A stretch of 64,000 nt of DNA, from NCBI RefSeq assembly GCF_010994095.1, contig NZ_WJYO01000004.1, positions 430,458-494,457 of the forward strand, given 5' to 3'. Every line of letters begins with the position of its first letter. The first letter of the stretch is position 1. This document shows positions 44,912-52,127 of this stretch, one piece after another. The translations under genes and the position numbers were made by a program. The notes beneath the pieces are model-generated. The model saw nothing but the letters and a program-made list of their open reading frames with translations. It had not been told where the DNA came from and made no database searches. This stretch comes from Mumia xiangluensis (GTDB taxonomy: Bacteria > Actinomycetota > Actinomycetes > Propionibacteriales > Nocardioidaceae).

Positions 44912-44954
44912 TAGGCTGGCGGGACGGCTCATCGGACTCGCCTCCGAGAGCCCA

Positions 44955-44989
44955 GGCCCCGAGCAGAGCTTCCACCTCTTCTCGGGGCC
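44955..44989. terminator. Hairpin after the dipeptidase operon
   Basis: GGCCCCGAG (44955-44963) pairs with CTCGGGGCC (44981-44989), extended by AGAG/CTCT inside. It follows the dipeptidase stop by 44 bp and precedes the cpaF fragment start by 138 bp. It likely ends the operon; no T tract. Confidence 0.6.
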
Positions 44990-45126
44990 GACCTGTCTTC
45001 TGGGGACGGCTTGAGATCCCGTTCGGCTGATCGTCCGATCTTGTCCACAGGCTGAGCCGCGGGGCTGTCGGTGTGACCCTCGTTTACGGCAGGATTCCGG
45101 TCACGATCACCGCCGTGGGGAGTCCC

Positions 45127-45639
45127 GTGACGACGAGCAGCCTGGCCGACGAGGTGCGCGCTGCCGTGCGCGCCCGCGGGATCGATCCGTTGCGCGACGC
45201 GGAGACGGTGCACAGGATCGCCGAGGAGGTCGCCGCGGCGCACGATCAACGGAGCCTGACGGGAGCGGTGGCGCCGTTGGCCGATCCGCAGGCGACGGTC
45301 GGTGAGCTGGTCGCAGCGGTCGCGGGCCTCGGTCCGCTCCAGCCGTACCTCGACGATCCCGACGTCGAGGAGATCTGGATCAACGAGCCGTCGCGGGTGT
45401 TCGTCGCCCGTGGCGGCCGGCACGAGCTGACCTCGGTGATCCTGGGTGCGGCGGAGGTGCGCGAGCTGGTCGAGCGCATGCTCGCGACGAGCGGGCGCCG
45501 CCTCGATCTGAGCCAGCCGTTCGTGGACGCGACGTTGCCGGGCGGCCATCGCCTGCACGTCGTGCTCGAGGGGATCTCGCGAGGGTTCGCCGCGGTGAAC
45601 ATCCGCAAGTTCGCTGGATGCCTCCTGCTAGAGGTCTGA
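45127..45639 (+). pseudogene. cpaF: cpaF/tadA N-terminal fragment, interrupted by the integrated element
   Basis: The first 162 residues of a Tad pilus secretion ATPase: LADEVRAAVRARGIDPLRDAETVHRIAEEVAAAH, then LGPLQPYLDDPDVEEIWINEPSRVFVARGGRHELTSVILG and RRLDLSQPFVDATLPGGHRLHVVLEGISRGFAAVNIRKF. The gene is cut at the 18-bp repeat (45596-45613). Beyond it, nine residues encoded by the element (AGCLLLEV) lead to a stop at 45637-45639. Start GTG 45127 has GGGGAG upstream; GTG 45073 is also in frame. The other half with Walker A and B lies at 59424-60188. In an unoccupied site the codons fuse in frame. The fragment lacks the ATPase core, so it is not active alone. Confidence 0.85.
45596..45613. 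repeat. attL core: 18-bp direct repeat
   Basis: TGAACATCCGCAAGTTCG occurs here and again at 59434-59451 in the same orientation. It encodes the NIRKF segment of CpaF. The matches end exactly on both sides (preceded by G here versus C, followed by C here versus T), as expected for the att core of a tyrosine integrase. Confidence 0.9.
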
Positions 45640-45657
45640 CCTGCGACGATGTGCGCA

Positions 45658-46137
45658 TCATTGCTCCTCGGTCCGCACCTGGTCCGCGAAAGCGTTGGCC
45701 TCTTCGCCAGAAAGCTCGCCTCGCTCCCTGAGCGCATCGGCGATCTGGTGGAGTAGCTCGAGATTGCTGGAGCAGATTCGCTCCGCCTCAGTCATCGCCT
45801 CAAGCGCCGCCACGTCATCGACGAGGCGTTTGGCGTTGAATTCGTCGTTCGCGTACGCGCCCGTCAGTTCGAGATTCATGAGCTCGTCGGCCGCGGCGGA
45901 TTCTGCGTGGGCCCAGGCCCGAGTCGCGGCAGCGCCGGCGATCTGCATGATCGCCTCCGAGTGCTTGTCGAGCCCAGTGCCCGGCACCGGATGTACCGCG
46001 CCATGGACGTCGTCCGCCCCTTCCATCGCACCTGGGCCGATCACCACGCGGTCGATCGGTCGTCCCATCGCTCCGTGAGCTACCACATGCCCTGCCTCGT
46101 GCACGTAGATGTCGCTGAAGTCGCGTGGGCTATCCAT
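45658..46137 (-). CDS. M41-type (FtsH protease domain-like) metallopeptidase
   Basis: 159 residues without transmembrane segments or AAA domain. The zinc motif HEAGH is at residues 13-17 (SDIYVHEAGHVVAHGAMGRPIDRVVIGPGA), and the probable third ligand Asp98 lies in GAYANDEFNAKRLVDD, matching the D of the FtsH protease domain. Only the M41 domain is present. By analogy with ImmA/IrrE metalloproteases that cleave phage-type repressors next to the integrase, a role in clearing the repressor is possible. It is the last gene of an operon with the repressor and integrase (8-bp overlap with the integrase). The target is unknown. Confidence 0.7.
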   Translation of the reverse strand: MDSPRDFSDIYVHEAGHVVAHGAMGRPIDRVVIGPGAMEGADDVHGAVHPVPGTGLDKHSEAIMQIAGAAATRAWAHAESAAADELMNLELTGAYANDEFNAKRLVDDVAALEAMTEAERICSSNLELLHQIADALRERGELSGEEANAFADQVRTEEQ

Positions 46138-47218
46138 TGGATGCTCCCGTGATCCTCGTGGCTCCGAGCACGCTGTCGATCGCCGCCCGGGTCATGTCCT
46201 CGGAGTCCGGCCAGAGGTGCGAGTACGTGTCCAGCGTCTCCTTCGCCGACGCGTGACCGAGGCGAGCTTGGACGACCTTGACACTCTCGCCGTGGCGGAT
46301 AAGCAGCGAGGCGTAGTAGTGCCGAAGGTCGTGGAGCCGAGTCCCGTCCGGCGCGCCGACTTCGCGTACGGCGTCGCGGAACGCCCGCGTTACGAGGTCG
46401 CGGTTCAGAATGCCGCCGCCGGGGTTCGCGAACAGCATCTGGTCGACGCCGGTCCCGTGCTCGGCCACGTGTACAGAGAGCGCTTCGACGACAACCTGGG
46501 GGAGTGGGATCGTCCGGATCCCCGAGTCGGTCTTCGGTGGGCCGAACGTGTGCGGGCGTGTCAGCAGAAGTTGCCTGTCGACGCGCAGCGAGCGCCGCAG
46601 GAAGTCGATGCGGTCGAGGGTCACGCCCGCGGCCTCACCGGGCCGCACGCCAGTACCCGCCATGAGCCGCACGATCGCGCGCCATCGGGGCGGCATAGCC
46701 TCCTCGAGCGCCAAGACGGTCTCGGTGGGCAGCGGTTCGATGACCGGCTTGTCGATGCGGGGGAGCGTGATTCGTTCGCACGGCGTACGGGCGATGAGGC
46801 GGTCGTCTACAGCTGCCCGGAACACCGAGCGCGCGTGCTGGAAGGTCACGCGGACGGTCGCTGGCGCGAGCTCGGCAGACATCGCCTGCACCCACGATTG
46901 AATGTCTGAGCGGCGGATCGACGCGATGGGGCGCTTGCCGAACGCTGGGATTGCATGCACCCGGAGCGCGGAGTCAACTGCGAGGGCCGTGTTCGTCCTG
47001 TGCATCTGCAAGTCCTGCCAAGTCCGGGCGTACGCCTCGAACGTGACCTTCCCGGCGCGGGGGTCGACGTACGAGCCGGTGAGCATCGACGTCGTGACCT
47101 CATCAAGCCAGCGCTGGGCGTCGACCTTGCGGCTGAAGTGACGGGAGTGCTCCTTGCCGGCGTCGTCGCGGTAGCGGGCGCGCCACTGGCCGTTCGGGCG
47201 CTTGGCGACACTACTCAT
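46130..47218 (-). CDS. int: Tyrosine-type site-specific integrase
   Basis: 362 residues. An N-terminal arm-binding domain and SAM-like domain (TFEAYARTWQDLQMHRTNTALAVDS) precede a complete catalytic domain: Arg192 in GTGVRPGE, Lys229 in GPPKTDSG, His296 and Arg299 in LHDLRHYYAS, His322 in LGHAS, and Tyr332 in TYSHLW. It should catalyse recombination at the 18-bp core in cpaF. It overlaps the repressor gene by 8 bases upstream and the M41 gene by 8 bases downstream. Located just inside attL with the usual orientation. Confidence 0.93.
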   Translation of the reverse strand: MSSVAKRPNGQWRARYRDDAGKEHSRHFSRKVDAQRWLDEVTTSMLTGSYVDPRAGKVTFEAYARTWQDLQMHRTNTALAVDSALRVHAIPAFGKRPIASIRRSDIQSWVQAMSAELAPATVRVTFQHARSVFRAAVDDRLIARTPCERITLPRIDKPVIEPLPTETVLALEEAMPPRWRAIVRLMAGTGVRPGEAAGVTLDRIDFLRRSLRVDRQLLLTRPHTFGPPKTDSGIRTIPLPQVVVEALSVHVAEHGTGVDQMLFANPGGGILNRDLVTRAFRDAVREVGAPDGTRLHDLRHYYASLLIRHGESVKVVQARLGHASAKETLDTYSHLWPDSEDMTRAAIDSVLGATRITGASNG

Positions 47219-47780
47219 CGTCGTGGTCCTCCCAAGTGATTCCGTCGCCGGCGATGTGGTGCGCCTCCTTGATTAGCGCAAGGTAGAGCTTTGACACGAT
47301 CGTGCGGAGTTCCGAGGACAGCGCCTCCGTGGGTCCCGGGGTCACCGATGTCGGTGCCCCCCTGCCCACGAGATGTCCATGCACGTACTCGTTCAGCTCG
47401 GTGTCCCTCAGGGCAAACAGTTCGGCATTTGCCTCGAGGACCCCGGCAATGGCATGGACGAGCGCATCCTCGGCCGTATCGATACTGGCTAGTAGTTCTT
47501 GGGCCCTGCGCTGATCTAGAACCTCGACCGGCGTGAGGAGGTCTTCCATCGTCGTCTCGAAGACCCTGGTTAGAGCGACGAGTTCATCCACGGTGACCCG
47601 GCGGGGCGGATCGCCCTTCTCGATCTTGTAGATCGACGAGGCGTTGATGCTGCAACCGATGGCGGTCATGTCTTTCGATAGCGCCTCGTAGCTGAGTCCG
47701 CGGCGGTTCCGCTCGCGCTCGATGCGGCGGGCAAGGTTCGCCTCCGCGTCGATCGATCTAGCCAGATTCGGCCTAGCCAT
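47211..47780 (-). CDS. XRE-family repressor-like HTH protein
   Basis: 189 residues. HTH at about 15-75 (ANLARRIERERNRRGLSYEALSKDMTAIGCSINASSIYKIEKGDPPRRVTVDELVALTRVFETTMEDLL). A helical C-terminal part of about 110 residues contains a long helix (RRAQELLASIDTAEDALVHAIAGVLEANAELFALRDTELNEYVHG). Its place at the head of the integrase operon, divergent from the excisionase-like and replication genes, fits the lysogeny repressor. The promoter -35 TTGACT (47836-47831) and -10 TAAGGT (47812-47807) lie just upstream. Confidence 0.8.
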   Translation of the reverse strand: MARPNLARSIDAEANLARRIERERNRRGLSYEALSKDMTAIGCSINASSIYKIEKGDPPRRVTVDELVALTRVFETTMEDLLTPVEVLDQRRAQELLASIDTAEDALVHAIAGVLEANAELFALRDTELNEYVHGHLVGRGAPTSVTPGPTEALSSELRTIVSKLYLALIKEAHHIAGDGITWEDHDDE

Positions 47781-47796
47781 CCCGCCTCCATTCCTA

Positions 47797-47836
47797 TACG
47801 AAACGTACCTTAGCTGGTTTGGCTTGATTCAGTCAA
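47797..47836 (-). promoter_or_regulatory. Leftward promoter with a small operator-like palindrome
   Basis: Reading leftward, TTGACT (47836-47831), an 18-bp spacer and TAAGGT (47812-47807) form a sigma-70-type promoter for the repressor-integrase operon. TACGAAACGTA at 47797-47807 is a palindrome with a 3-base centre at the -10, a candidate site for autoregulation. The 117-bp divergent region to 47897 also holds the promoter of the rightward genes. Confidence 0.55.
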
Positions 47837-47897
47837 CGTCTTCCAACAGAGTTTCACGCAGAAACGCTCCATTGCTTCTTAGGAAGGAGAGTCGGTG

Positions 47898-48071
47898 ATG
47901 TACATGACAACAGACGAGGTTGCGAGCCTTCTCCGCACCAAGCCGAGCACTGTCAGGTACTGGCGACACGTCGGCGAGGGACCCCGGTCGTTCAAGGCAG
48001 GCCGACGGGTGCTGTATGCCCGCGGCGACGTTGACGCCTGGATCAAGGCGAAGCTCGAGCAGGCGTCCTGA
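47898..48071 (+). CDS. xis: AlpA/excisionase-like HTH protein
   Basis: 57 residues, MYMTTDEVASLLRTKPSTVRYWRH then GEGPRSFKAGRRVLYARGDVDAWIKAKLEQAS. The winged HTH with the YxxxDVDAWI ending is the MerR/excisionase type found in actinobacterial integrative elements. AGGAAGGAG is just upstream of ATG 47898. It sits at the start of the rightward operon opposite the repressor. The role as directionality factor is inferred from size, family and position. Confidence 0.85.
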   Translation: MYMTTDEVASLLRTKPSTVRYWRHVGEGPRSFKAGRRVLYARGDVDAWIKAKLEQAS

Positions 48072-48072
48072 C

Positions 48073-48318
48073 GTGCCGGTGACCGGCACCGTGCGGGCCG
48101 ATCTCCGCACGAACCCGCGCCGGGAGCTACGAGCGCTAAATATGGTGCCTGATGACGCGCGCCTTGAGCTCGTTGTCGACAGCCATGTCGATCCCGTCGC
48201 CGTTCACCTGCTCAGTCCTCACCTCGACCGGTTGCACGTCGACGTCCAGGGAGAAGCCACGGCGGTCCGTCGATGGATCGCGGCGCTGCGGACCGGCGAC
48301 CCCCTGGCGGTGGTCTAG
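48073..48318 (+). CDS. Hypothetical element protein
   Basis: 81 residues, beginning VPVTGTVRADLRTNPRRELRALNMVPDDARLELVVDSHVDPVAVHLLSPHLDRLHVDVQGEATAVRRWIAALRTGDPLAVV. GTG start two bases after the excisionase stop and stop immediately before the next start, so it is in the same operon. No named family recognised. Alternating hydrophobic residues suggest a small alpha/beta fold. Such small genes are typical of the region between excisionase and replication ATPase in actinobacterial elements. Confidence 0.6.
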   Translation: MPVTGTVRADLRTNPRRELRALNMVPDDARLELVVDSHVDPVAVHLLSPHLDRLHVDVQGEATAVRRWIAALRTGDPLAVV

Positions 48319-48537
48319 ATGCCGAGGTTCATCACCGTGGAGATCGTCTCGAAGAGCGCCGCATACGTCAGCGGCCACGGCGCTCGCGAGCTGATCGTCG
48401 AGTGCGGCGCGAAGTCGCCGATGTGGATGCCGCGCCGGCACGCGTGGGCCACCTCGGCGAAGATCGCCAGCGACGTCTTGGCGCTGTGCGACATGCGAAA
48501 CCTTCCCGTCCGCATGATCGAGGCGGTGGGCGAGTGA
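48319..48537 (+). CDS. Small hypothetical element protein
   Basis: 72 residues (MPRFITVEIVSKSAAYVSGHGARELIVECGAKSPMWMPRRHAWATSAKIASDVLALCDMRNLPVRMIEAVGE). It directly follows the preceding stop, and its own stop overlaps the GTG of the RepA-like gene by 4 bases. Three cysteines and beta-rich opening; no recognised family. Probably expressed with the replication ATPase. Confidence 0.55.
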   Translation: MPRFITVEIVSKSAAYVSGHGARELIVECGAKSPMWMPRRHAWATSAKIASDVLALCDMRNLPVRMIEAVGE

Positions 48538-49601
48538 CCGCAGCAGCGCTTAGTCCGCCTCCCGAAGAGGAACCGCTCGAGCCGACCTTCCGTCGCGTGT
48601 GGCAGCCTGTCGACCTCGACGCGGTGCTGTCGGGGCAATGGGCGCCGCCAACGCCGAGTGTCGGTCGCCGGAGCGACGGCGTAGGGCTCTTCTATGCCGG
48701 CAAGGTCCACACGCTGGCAAGCGAGTCGGAGGCCGGCAAGACCTGGCTCGCGATGTCGGCCGTCGTGGACGAGATCGCGGCCGACAATAACGTCGTCTAT
48801 CTCGACTTCGAGGACGACGAGGGTGGCGTTGTCGGGCGGCTGCTCACGCTCCAGGTCGGTGCGGAGGCGATCCGTCGTCGGTTCCACTATCTGCGCCCCA
48901 CCGAGGCGCTCGGGAGCGGGATTCACCTCGACGACCTCCACATGCTCCTGCGCGCCACCCGGCCGACTCTCGCGGTCCTCGATGGCGTGACCGAGGCGAT
49001 GACGCTGCACGGCATGGACCCGCTCTCGAACAAGGACATCGCGACGTTCGGCCGGATTCTGCCAAGGAGGATCGCGGACGCCGGGCCGGCGGTCGTGTGC
49101 CTCGATCACGTCGTGAAGTCGGCGGAGGGACGCGGGCGCTACGCGCTCGGCGGCGTGCACAAACTCAACGCCCTGGATGGCGCCGCGTTTGTGCTCGAGA
49201 ACCGCAAGCCGTTCGGCATCGGACTCACCGGACGGACGACCGTGCGCCTGGCGAAGGATCGCCCGGGTCAGCTCCGAAAGCACGGGCTTCCCGGCAAGGA
49301 CGGGCTGTCGTGGTTCGCCGATCTTGTGCTCACGTCGCATGAGGAGCGTTTCGCTGAGGTCGAGGTCATCAAGCCGGCAGACGCAAGCAGCACCGAGTTC
49401 CGTCCGACGACGGTCATGCGGCGGGTGAGCGATGCGCTGGCCGAGCATGGTCCGATGTCGGCCCGGCAGATCGAGGCCGTGGTGACAGGAAAGGCGAAGA
49501 CGATCCGGGATGCGATTGCGATCCTGCAGGTCGAAAAGTACATCACCACGGGCTCCCCGATTGGGTCGATCCGACCGTTCGAAGGCGGTGCGGATCGATG
49601 A
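48534..49601 (+). CDS. RepA-like AAA/RecA-fold replication ATPase
   Basis: 355 residues. A RecA-fold P-loop ASESEAGKTWLA (62-73) and Walker B VVYLDFED (87-94), then VLDGVTEAMTLHGMDPLSNKDIATFGRILPRRIADAGPAVVCLDHVVK (Asp-rich hexameric-type loop), match RepA/RSF1010-type hexameric helicase ATPases (AAA_25) of plasmids and phage. The C-terminal 90 residues (VMRRVSDALAEHGPMSARQIEAVVTGKAKTIRDAIAILQVEKYI) form a winged HTH that could bind an origin. It is followed at once by an iteron-like array. It would make replication of the excised element autonomous. GTG start overlaps the preceding stop. Confidence 0.78.
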   Translation: MTAAALSPPPEEEPLEPTFRRVWQPVDLDAVLSGQWAPPTPSVGRRSDGVGLFYAGKVHTLASESEAGKTWLAMSAVVDEIAADNNVVYLDFEDDEGGVVGRLLTLQVGAEAIRRRFHYLRPTEALGSGIHLDDLHMLLRATRPTLAVLDGVTEAMTLHGMDPLSNKDIATFGRILPRRIADAGPAVVCLDHVVKSAEGRGRYALGGVHKLNALDGAAFVLENRKPFGIGLTGRTTVRLAKDRPGQLRKHGLPGKDGLSWFADLVLTSHEERFAEVEVIKPADASSTEFRPTTVMRRVSDALAEHGPMSARQIEAVVTGKAKTIRDAIAILQVEKYITTGSPIGSIRPFEGGADR

Positions 49602-49605
49602 GGGT

Positions 49606-49765
49606 GCGTCCCCGGCATTGGGACGCGCCTCCGCGTCCCTTCGTCCCAAGCGTGTCCCCCCGTGTCCCGGGGTGCGTCCCCACTGTGTCCCGCGTCCTGG
49701 GGCAGCCCGCGAGGGGGGCGTGTCCCCGTGTCCCCCCTCTTAAGGGAGGGGACACGGGGGACGCG
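49606..49765. other. Iteron-like GTGTCCC/GCGTCCC array with hairpin, candidate replication origin
   Basis: From 49606 to 49735 about ten copies of [GT]CGTCCC or GTGTCCC (some inverted) are packed into 130 bp. A hairpin with 12-bp perfect arms, CCCCGTGTCCCC at 49724-49735 and GGGGACACGGGG at 49748-49759, surrounds a CTTAAG-containing loop. It lies directly downstream of the RepA-like gene and is free of a convincing coding frame. Iterons plus a hairpin beside a replication ATPase are typical of an origin. A terminator or a pair of regulator sites is the alternative. Confidence 0.6.
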
Positions 49766-49794
49766 CTCTCCGGAGCCCTCGATCCCAGGAGGGC

Positions 49795-50190
49795 GTGATG
49801 AGGCGCGGGCTGTCGGTCGAGTACGTCGATGGAGTCGTATGTGTCGTCATCGCTGATGTCGATGCCCTGCACGAGCTTGCGGCGATCGTTGCGCAGTCGA
49901 ACTCCGCTCGGGTCTACCGCGGTGGCGACCCGCTGCGTTCGGCGGAGCCGTTCGTCTCAGCCGCCCGGGCGTGCATCGCAGTCCGAGAGCTGGTTCCGGG
50001 AAAGGAACTCGAGCCGACGTCGATCCTGCCTCCGACGGCAGTGTGGATCACAGCAGACCAGGCGGCCTCAGAGCTCGGGATCACCGCCCGCGCTGTTACG
50101 AAGCGGGCCGCAGCCGGCGGGCTCGTGGCGAAGAAGGTAGCTGGCCGCTGGTGGATCAACCTCAAGGAGACGACACGTGAAGCCGCATAG
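49795..50190 (+). CDS. HTH-type element protein
   Basis: 131 residues. The C-terminal 45 residues WITADQAASELGITARAVTKRAAAGGLVAKKVAGRWWINLKE form a MerR/excisionase-type winged HTH. The first 85 residues (LSVEYVDGVVCVVIADVDALHELAAIVAQSN) are a small alpha/beta domain of unknown role. GTG 49795 or ATG 49798 start, with AGGAGGGC upstream. It overlaps the next gene by 14 bases. DNA-binding regulator for the downstream packaging genes is a reasonable guess. Confidence 0.65.
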   Translation: MMRRGLSVEYVDGVVCVVIADVDALHELAAIVAQSNSARVYRGGDPLRSAEPFVSAARACIAVRELVPGKELEPTSILPPTAVWITADQAASELGITARAVTKRAAAGGLVAKKVAGRWWINLKETTREAA

Positions 50191-50986
50191 CCCGATCTAC
50201 GACGCGTACCGCAAGCTCACGCGCGAAGCAGCCGACAACATCAGCCAACTGCTTCCGCGGACCGCCTCAAGCTGGCTCAAGCAGCCCGACGGAGGCCCCG
50301 CCCTGAAGCGCCCCCCGGCGATCGAGGCAGCAGCCAAGCACTGGCACGGTGTGCCGGCCAAGCTCGACCAGATCGACACGGAACTCGACACCCTTGGCAA
50401 GTACGTCGTCGGGACCTGGAGTCAGACCGAGCTCACTCAGGCCGCAAGGCTGACGCGGATCCAGATCCGTGCGGCTGAGTCTCGAGTTGCCATCGAAGGC
50501 CTGCGCGGTCAGGTCCTCGCCAGCTCACGCGCTGCTCTCGCCGCCCTGCGTGACGGCGCCTATCCGCCGCGACCTGAGCCGCAGGACGCGGCTCAGGAGG
50601 CCGCCCTCGCCGGACTCAAGGCCGACCTTCAGATGGTGCTTGCCCCGCTCACGGGATCCCAGGTGCCCGATCGGATGGTGAGCCGGCTCGAGCGTGCCAT
50701 CGGCGACAGTGACGCCCTCGCCTCGTGGCTCCTTGCGTCGAGCCGCTGGCCCGAGGACTACCTCGAAAGTCGAGGTCAACTCGAGTACGCGAAGGTCTGG
50801 GGGGAGCACGTCGCCTCCGCGCTCGATCGAGTGACCCCGCCGAACCTCGCCGAGGTTCGGACGGTCTACAAGCGTGCGGCCAACGCACGGCAGGGGCTGC
50901 CGTCGTTCGAGGTCGCGTTGAACAACGCCCTCCCGCAGGTGATCACGCTCTTCGCTGACTGGCAGATGTACGGCCGGACGGCGTGA
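50177..50986 (+). CDS. Hypothetical element protein
   Basis: 269 residues, largely helical, no recognised family. It begins MKPHSPIYDAYRKLTREAADNISQLLPRTASSWLKQPDG and includes a basic helix (QAARLTRIQIRAAESRVAIEGLRGQVL). It overlaps the HTH gene by 14 bases. Position between replication and packaging genes, no membrane segment. Possibly a regulatory or DNA-processing protein; function unknown. Confidence 0.6.
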   Translation: MKPHSPIYDAYRKLTREAADNISQLLPRTASSWLKQPDGGPALKRPPAIEAAAKHWHGVPAKLDQIDTELDTLGKYVVGTWSQTELTQAARLTRIQIRAAESRVAIEGLRGQVLASSRAALAALRDGAYPPRPEPQDAAQEAALAGLKADLQMVLAPLTGSQVPDRMVSRLERAIGDSDALASWLLASSRWPEDYLESRGQLEYAKVWGEHVASALDRVTPPNLAEVRTVYKRAANARQGLPSFEVALNNALPQVITLFADWQMYGRTA

Positions 50987-51001
50987 CACATGCGCGAGGC
51001 C

Positions 51002-51032
51002 GCCAGGGGTGGGTGGGGAGGGACCCCCTGGC
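51002..51032. terminator. Candidate hairpin between replication and packaging modules
   Basis: GCCAGGGG (51002-51009) pairs with CCCCTGGC (51025-51032) across a 15-base loop. It lies in the 132-bp gap before the terminase gene, which otherwise shows only the ribosome site AAGGAGGTCGGAG. Could be a terminator or part of a leader. Confidence 0.35.
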
Positions 51033-51118
51033 CCCCCACCTACCGAACCGCCGGAGAGGGCTGAAAAGAGTGCGCACGCATCGGACGCTCGTTTTCCCCT
51101 CGGTCAAGGAGGTCGGAG

Positions 51119-51496
51119 ATGGCTGAGACACCAAAGGTTCCGAACCCACCCCCACGACTGACTCCGCGCGCTTCCGCGTTTTGGCGTGACGTCTTGGCCG
51201 TGTACGTCCTCGACCTCACGGAGATGCAGTTGCTGCGAGAGGCATGCTCACTGCTTTCGGAGATCGACGACCTTCGCGCCGCTCTCAGCAAGGTAGGCGT
51301 GACCGTCGAGGGCTCGACCGGCCAGCGTCGCGTGAATCCCGCGGTCGGCGAGATCCGACAGCACCGCCTAGCACTCGCGCGGGTTCTCAAGGCGCTCGAC
51401 CTGCCAGACACGGGCGCCGACGCCGCGCGGACGGACCCGCGAGTCTCCGAGCTTGCCCGGTACGCCGCGAATCAACGTTGGAACAAGGAGGCGTGA
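51119..51496 (+). CDS. P27-family phage terminase small subunit (TerS)
   Basis: 125 residues. RLTPRASAFWRDVLAVYVLDLTEMQLLREACSLLSEIDDLRAALSKVGVTVEGSTGQRRVNPAVGEIRQHRLALARVLKALDLP matches the P27-type small terminase: the GQRRVNP turn (69-74) and the helix after it are typical. TerS recognises the pac/cos site of packaged DNA. No large subunit follows, which is the classic situation in phage-inducible islands where TerS redirects the helper TerL. Preceded by AAGGAGGTCGG. Confidence 0.8.
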   Translation: MAETPKVPNPPPRLTPRASAFWRDVLAVYVLDLTEMQLLREACSLLSEIDDLRAALSKVGVTVEGSTGQRRVNPAVGEIRQHRLALARVLKALDLPDTGADAARTDPRVSELARYAANQRWNKEA

Positions 51497-51498
51497 GG

Positions 51499-51885
51499 AT
51501 GGCTCGACTCCGTGAACCAGAACGCCCGCCGGTCACATCGCAGGCGCTCCCGAAGGCGCTGGCGGTCGGCTGCCTCGTCGAGGTCTGGGAGGCGCCACAC
51601 GGGATCACCGCTGGCGCCCTCGCGGCCTTCCGTCGATTCCGTATTGCCGCGAGCCACTGGCACAACACCCATGGCGTTGCAGCCACCCACAGCTCGCCCT
51701 GGACGCTTGAGTACCTCACCTACCGCGGTCAGGCCGAGCGGTCGGGCCGTTCGGTTGAGGAGCTCGTCGCCGAGCGCCTCGGCAGGTACGGGGTGGCTGT
51801 CGCGGATATCCCAGCGCTGCGCGAGGAAGCCGAGGAGCTCGTGAGGGCGGCCGGGCCGGCGCATGACCCCAGGAGGCCCCGTTGA
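51499..51885 (+). CDS. Hypothetical phage-type protein
   Basis: 128 residues. Starts ATG 51499 after AAGGAGGCGTGAGG, right after the TerS stop. MARLREPERPPVTSQALPKALAVGCLVEVWEAPHGITAGALAAFRRFRIAASHWHNTHG and ERLGRYGVAVADIPALREEAEELVRAAG. No family recognised; a small packaging- or head-related protein is conceivable from its position between TerS and the tape-measure gene. Confidence 0.6.
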   Translation: MARLREPERPPVTSQALPKALAVGCLVEVWEAPHGITAGALAAFRRFRIAASHWHNTHGVAATHSSPWTLEYLTYRGQAERSGRSVEELVAERLGRYGVAVADIPALREEAEELVRAAGPAHDPRRPR

Positions 51886-52127
51886 CAGGCCGCGTGACCG
51901 TGATCGCTCAACTCGACACCCATGCCCGCCGCATCGTCGGTAAGCCGTTTGCCGACTGCACGCTCGCCGACCTCGACAGGCTGAACCGCCGACTCTTGAC
52001 GGAGGCGATCGCGACCCGCGCGGCAGCCCGCGCGATCGATGTCGTCACCGAAGACCTCACCCAGCGCCTCGTCGCTGACGGCACTGCCGCCGCAGAGGCC
52101 CACGCCAACCGCAAGGAGACCGTATGA
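51882..52127 (+). CDS. Small phage-type protein
   Basis: 81 residues, TTG start overlapping the previous stop and stop overlapping the tape-measure start (4 bases). MTGRVTVIAQLDTHARRIVGKPFADCTLADLDRLNRRLLTEAIATRAAARAIDVVTEDLTQRLVADGTAAAEAHANRKETV is helical. Position immediately before a tape measure is usually held by tail-assembly chaperones in phages, but sequence resemblance is not clear. Confidence 0.55.
   Translation: MTGRVTVIAQLDTHARRIVGKPFADCTLADLDRLNRRLLTEAIATRAAARAIDVVTEDLTQRLVADGTAAAEAHANRKETV

Noticed and set aside
49598..49798. A 66-codon ORF overlapping the RepA-like stop (MRVRPRHWDAPPRPFV...)
   Set aside because: It is entirely composed of the iteron-like repeats and a hairpin and reads as low-complexity Pro/Arg/Val; more likely non-coding origin DNA. 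Kept as a possible refutation of the origin idea.
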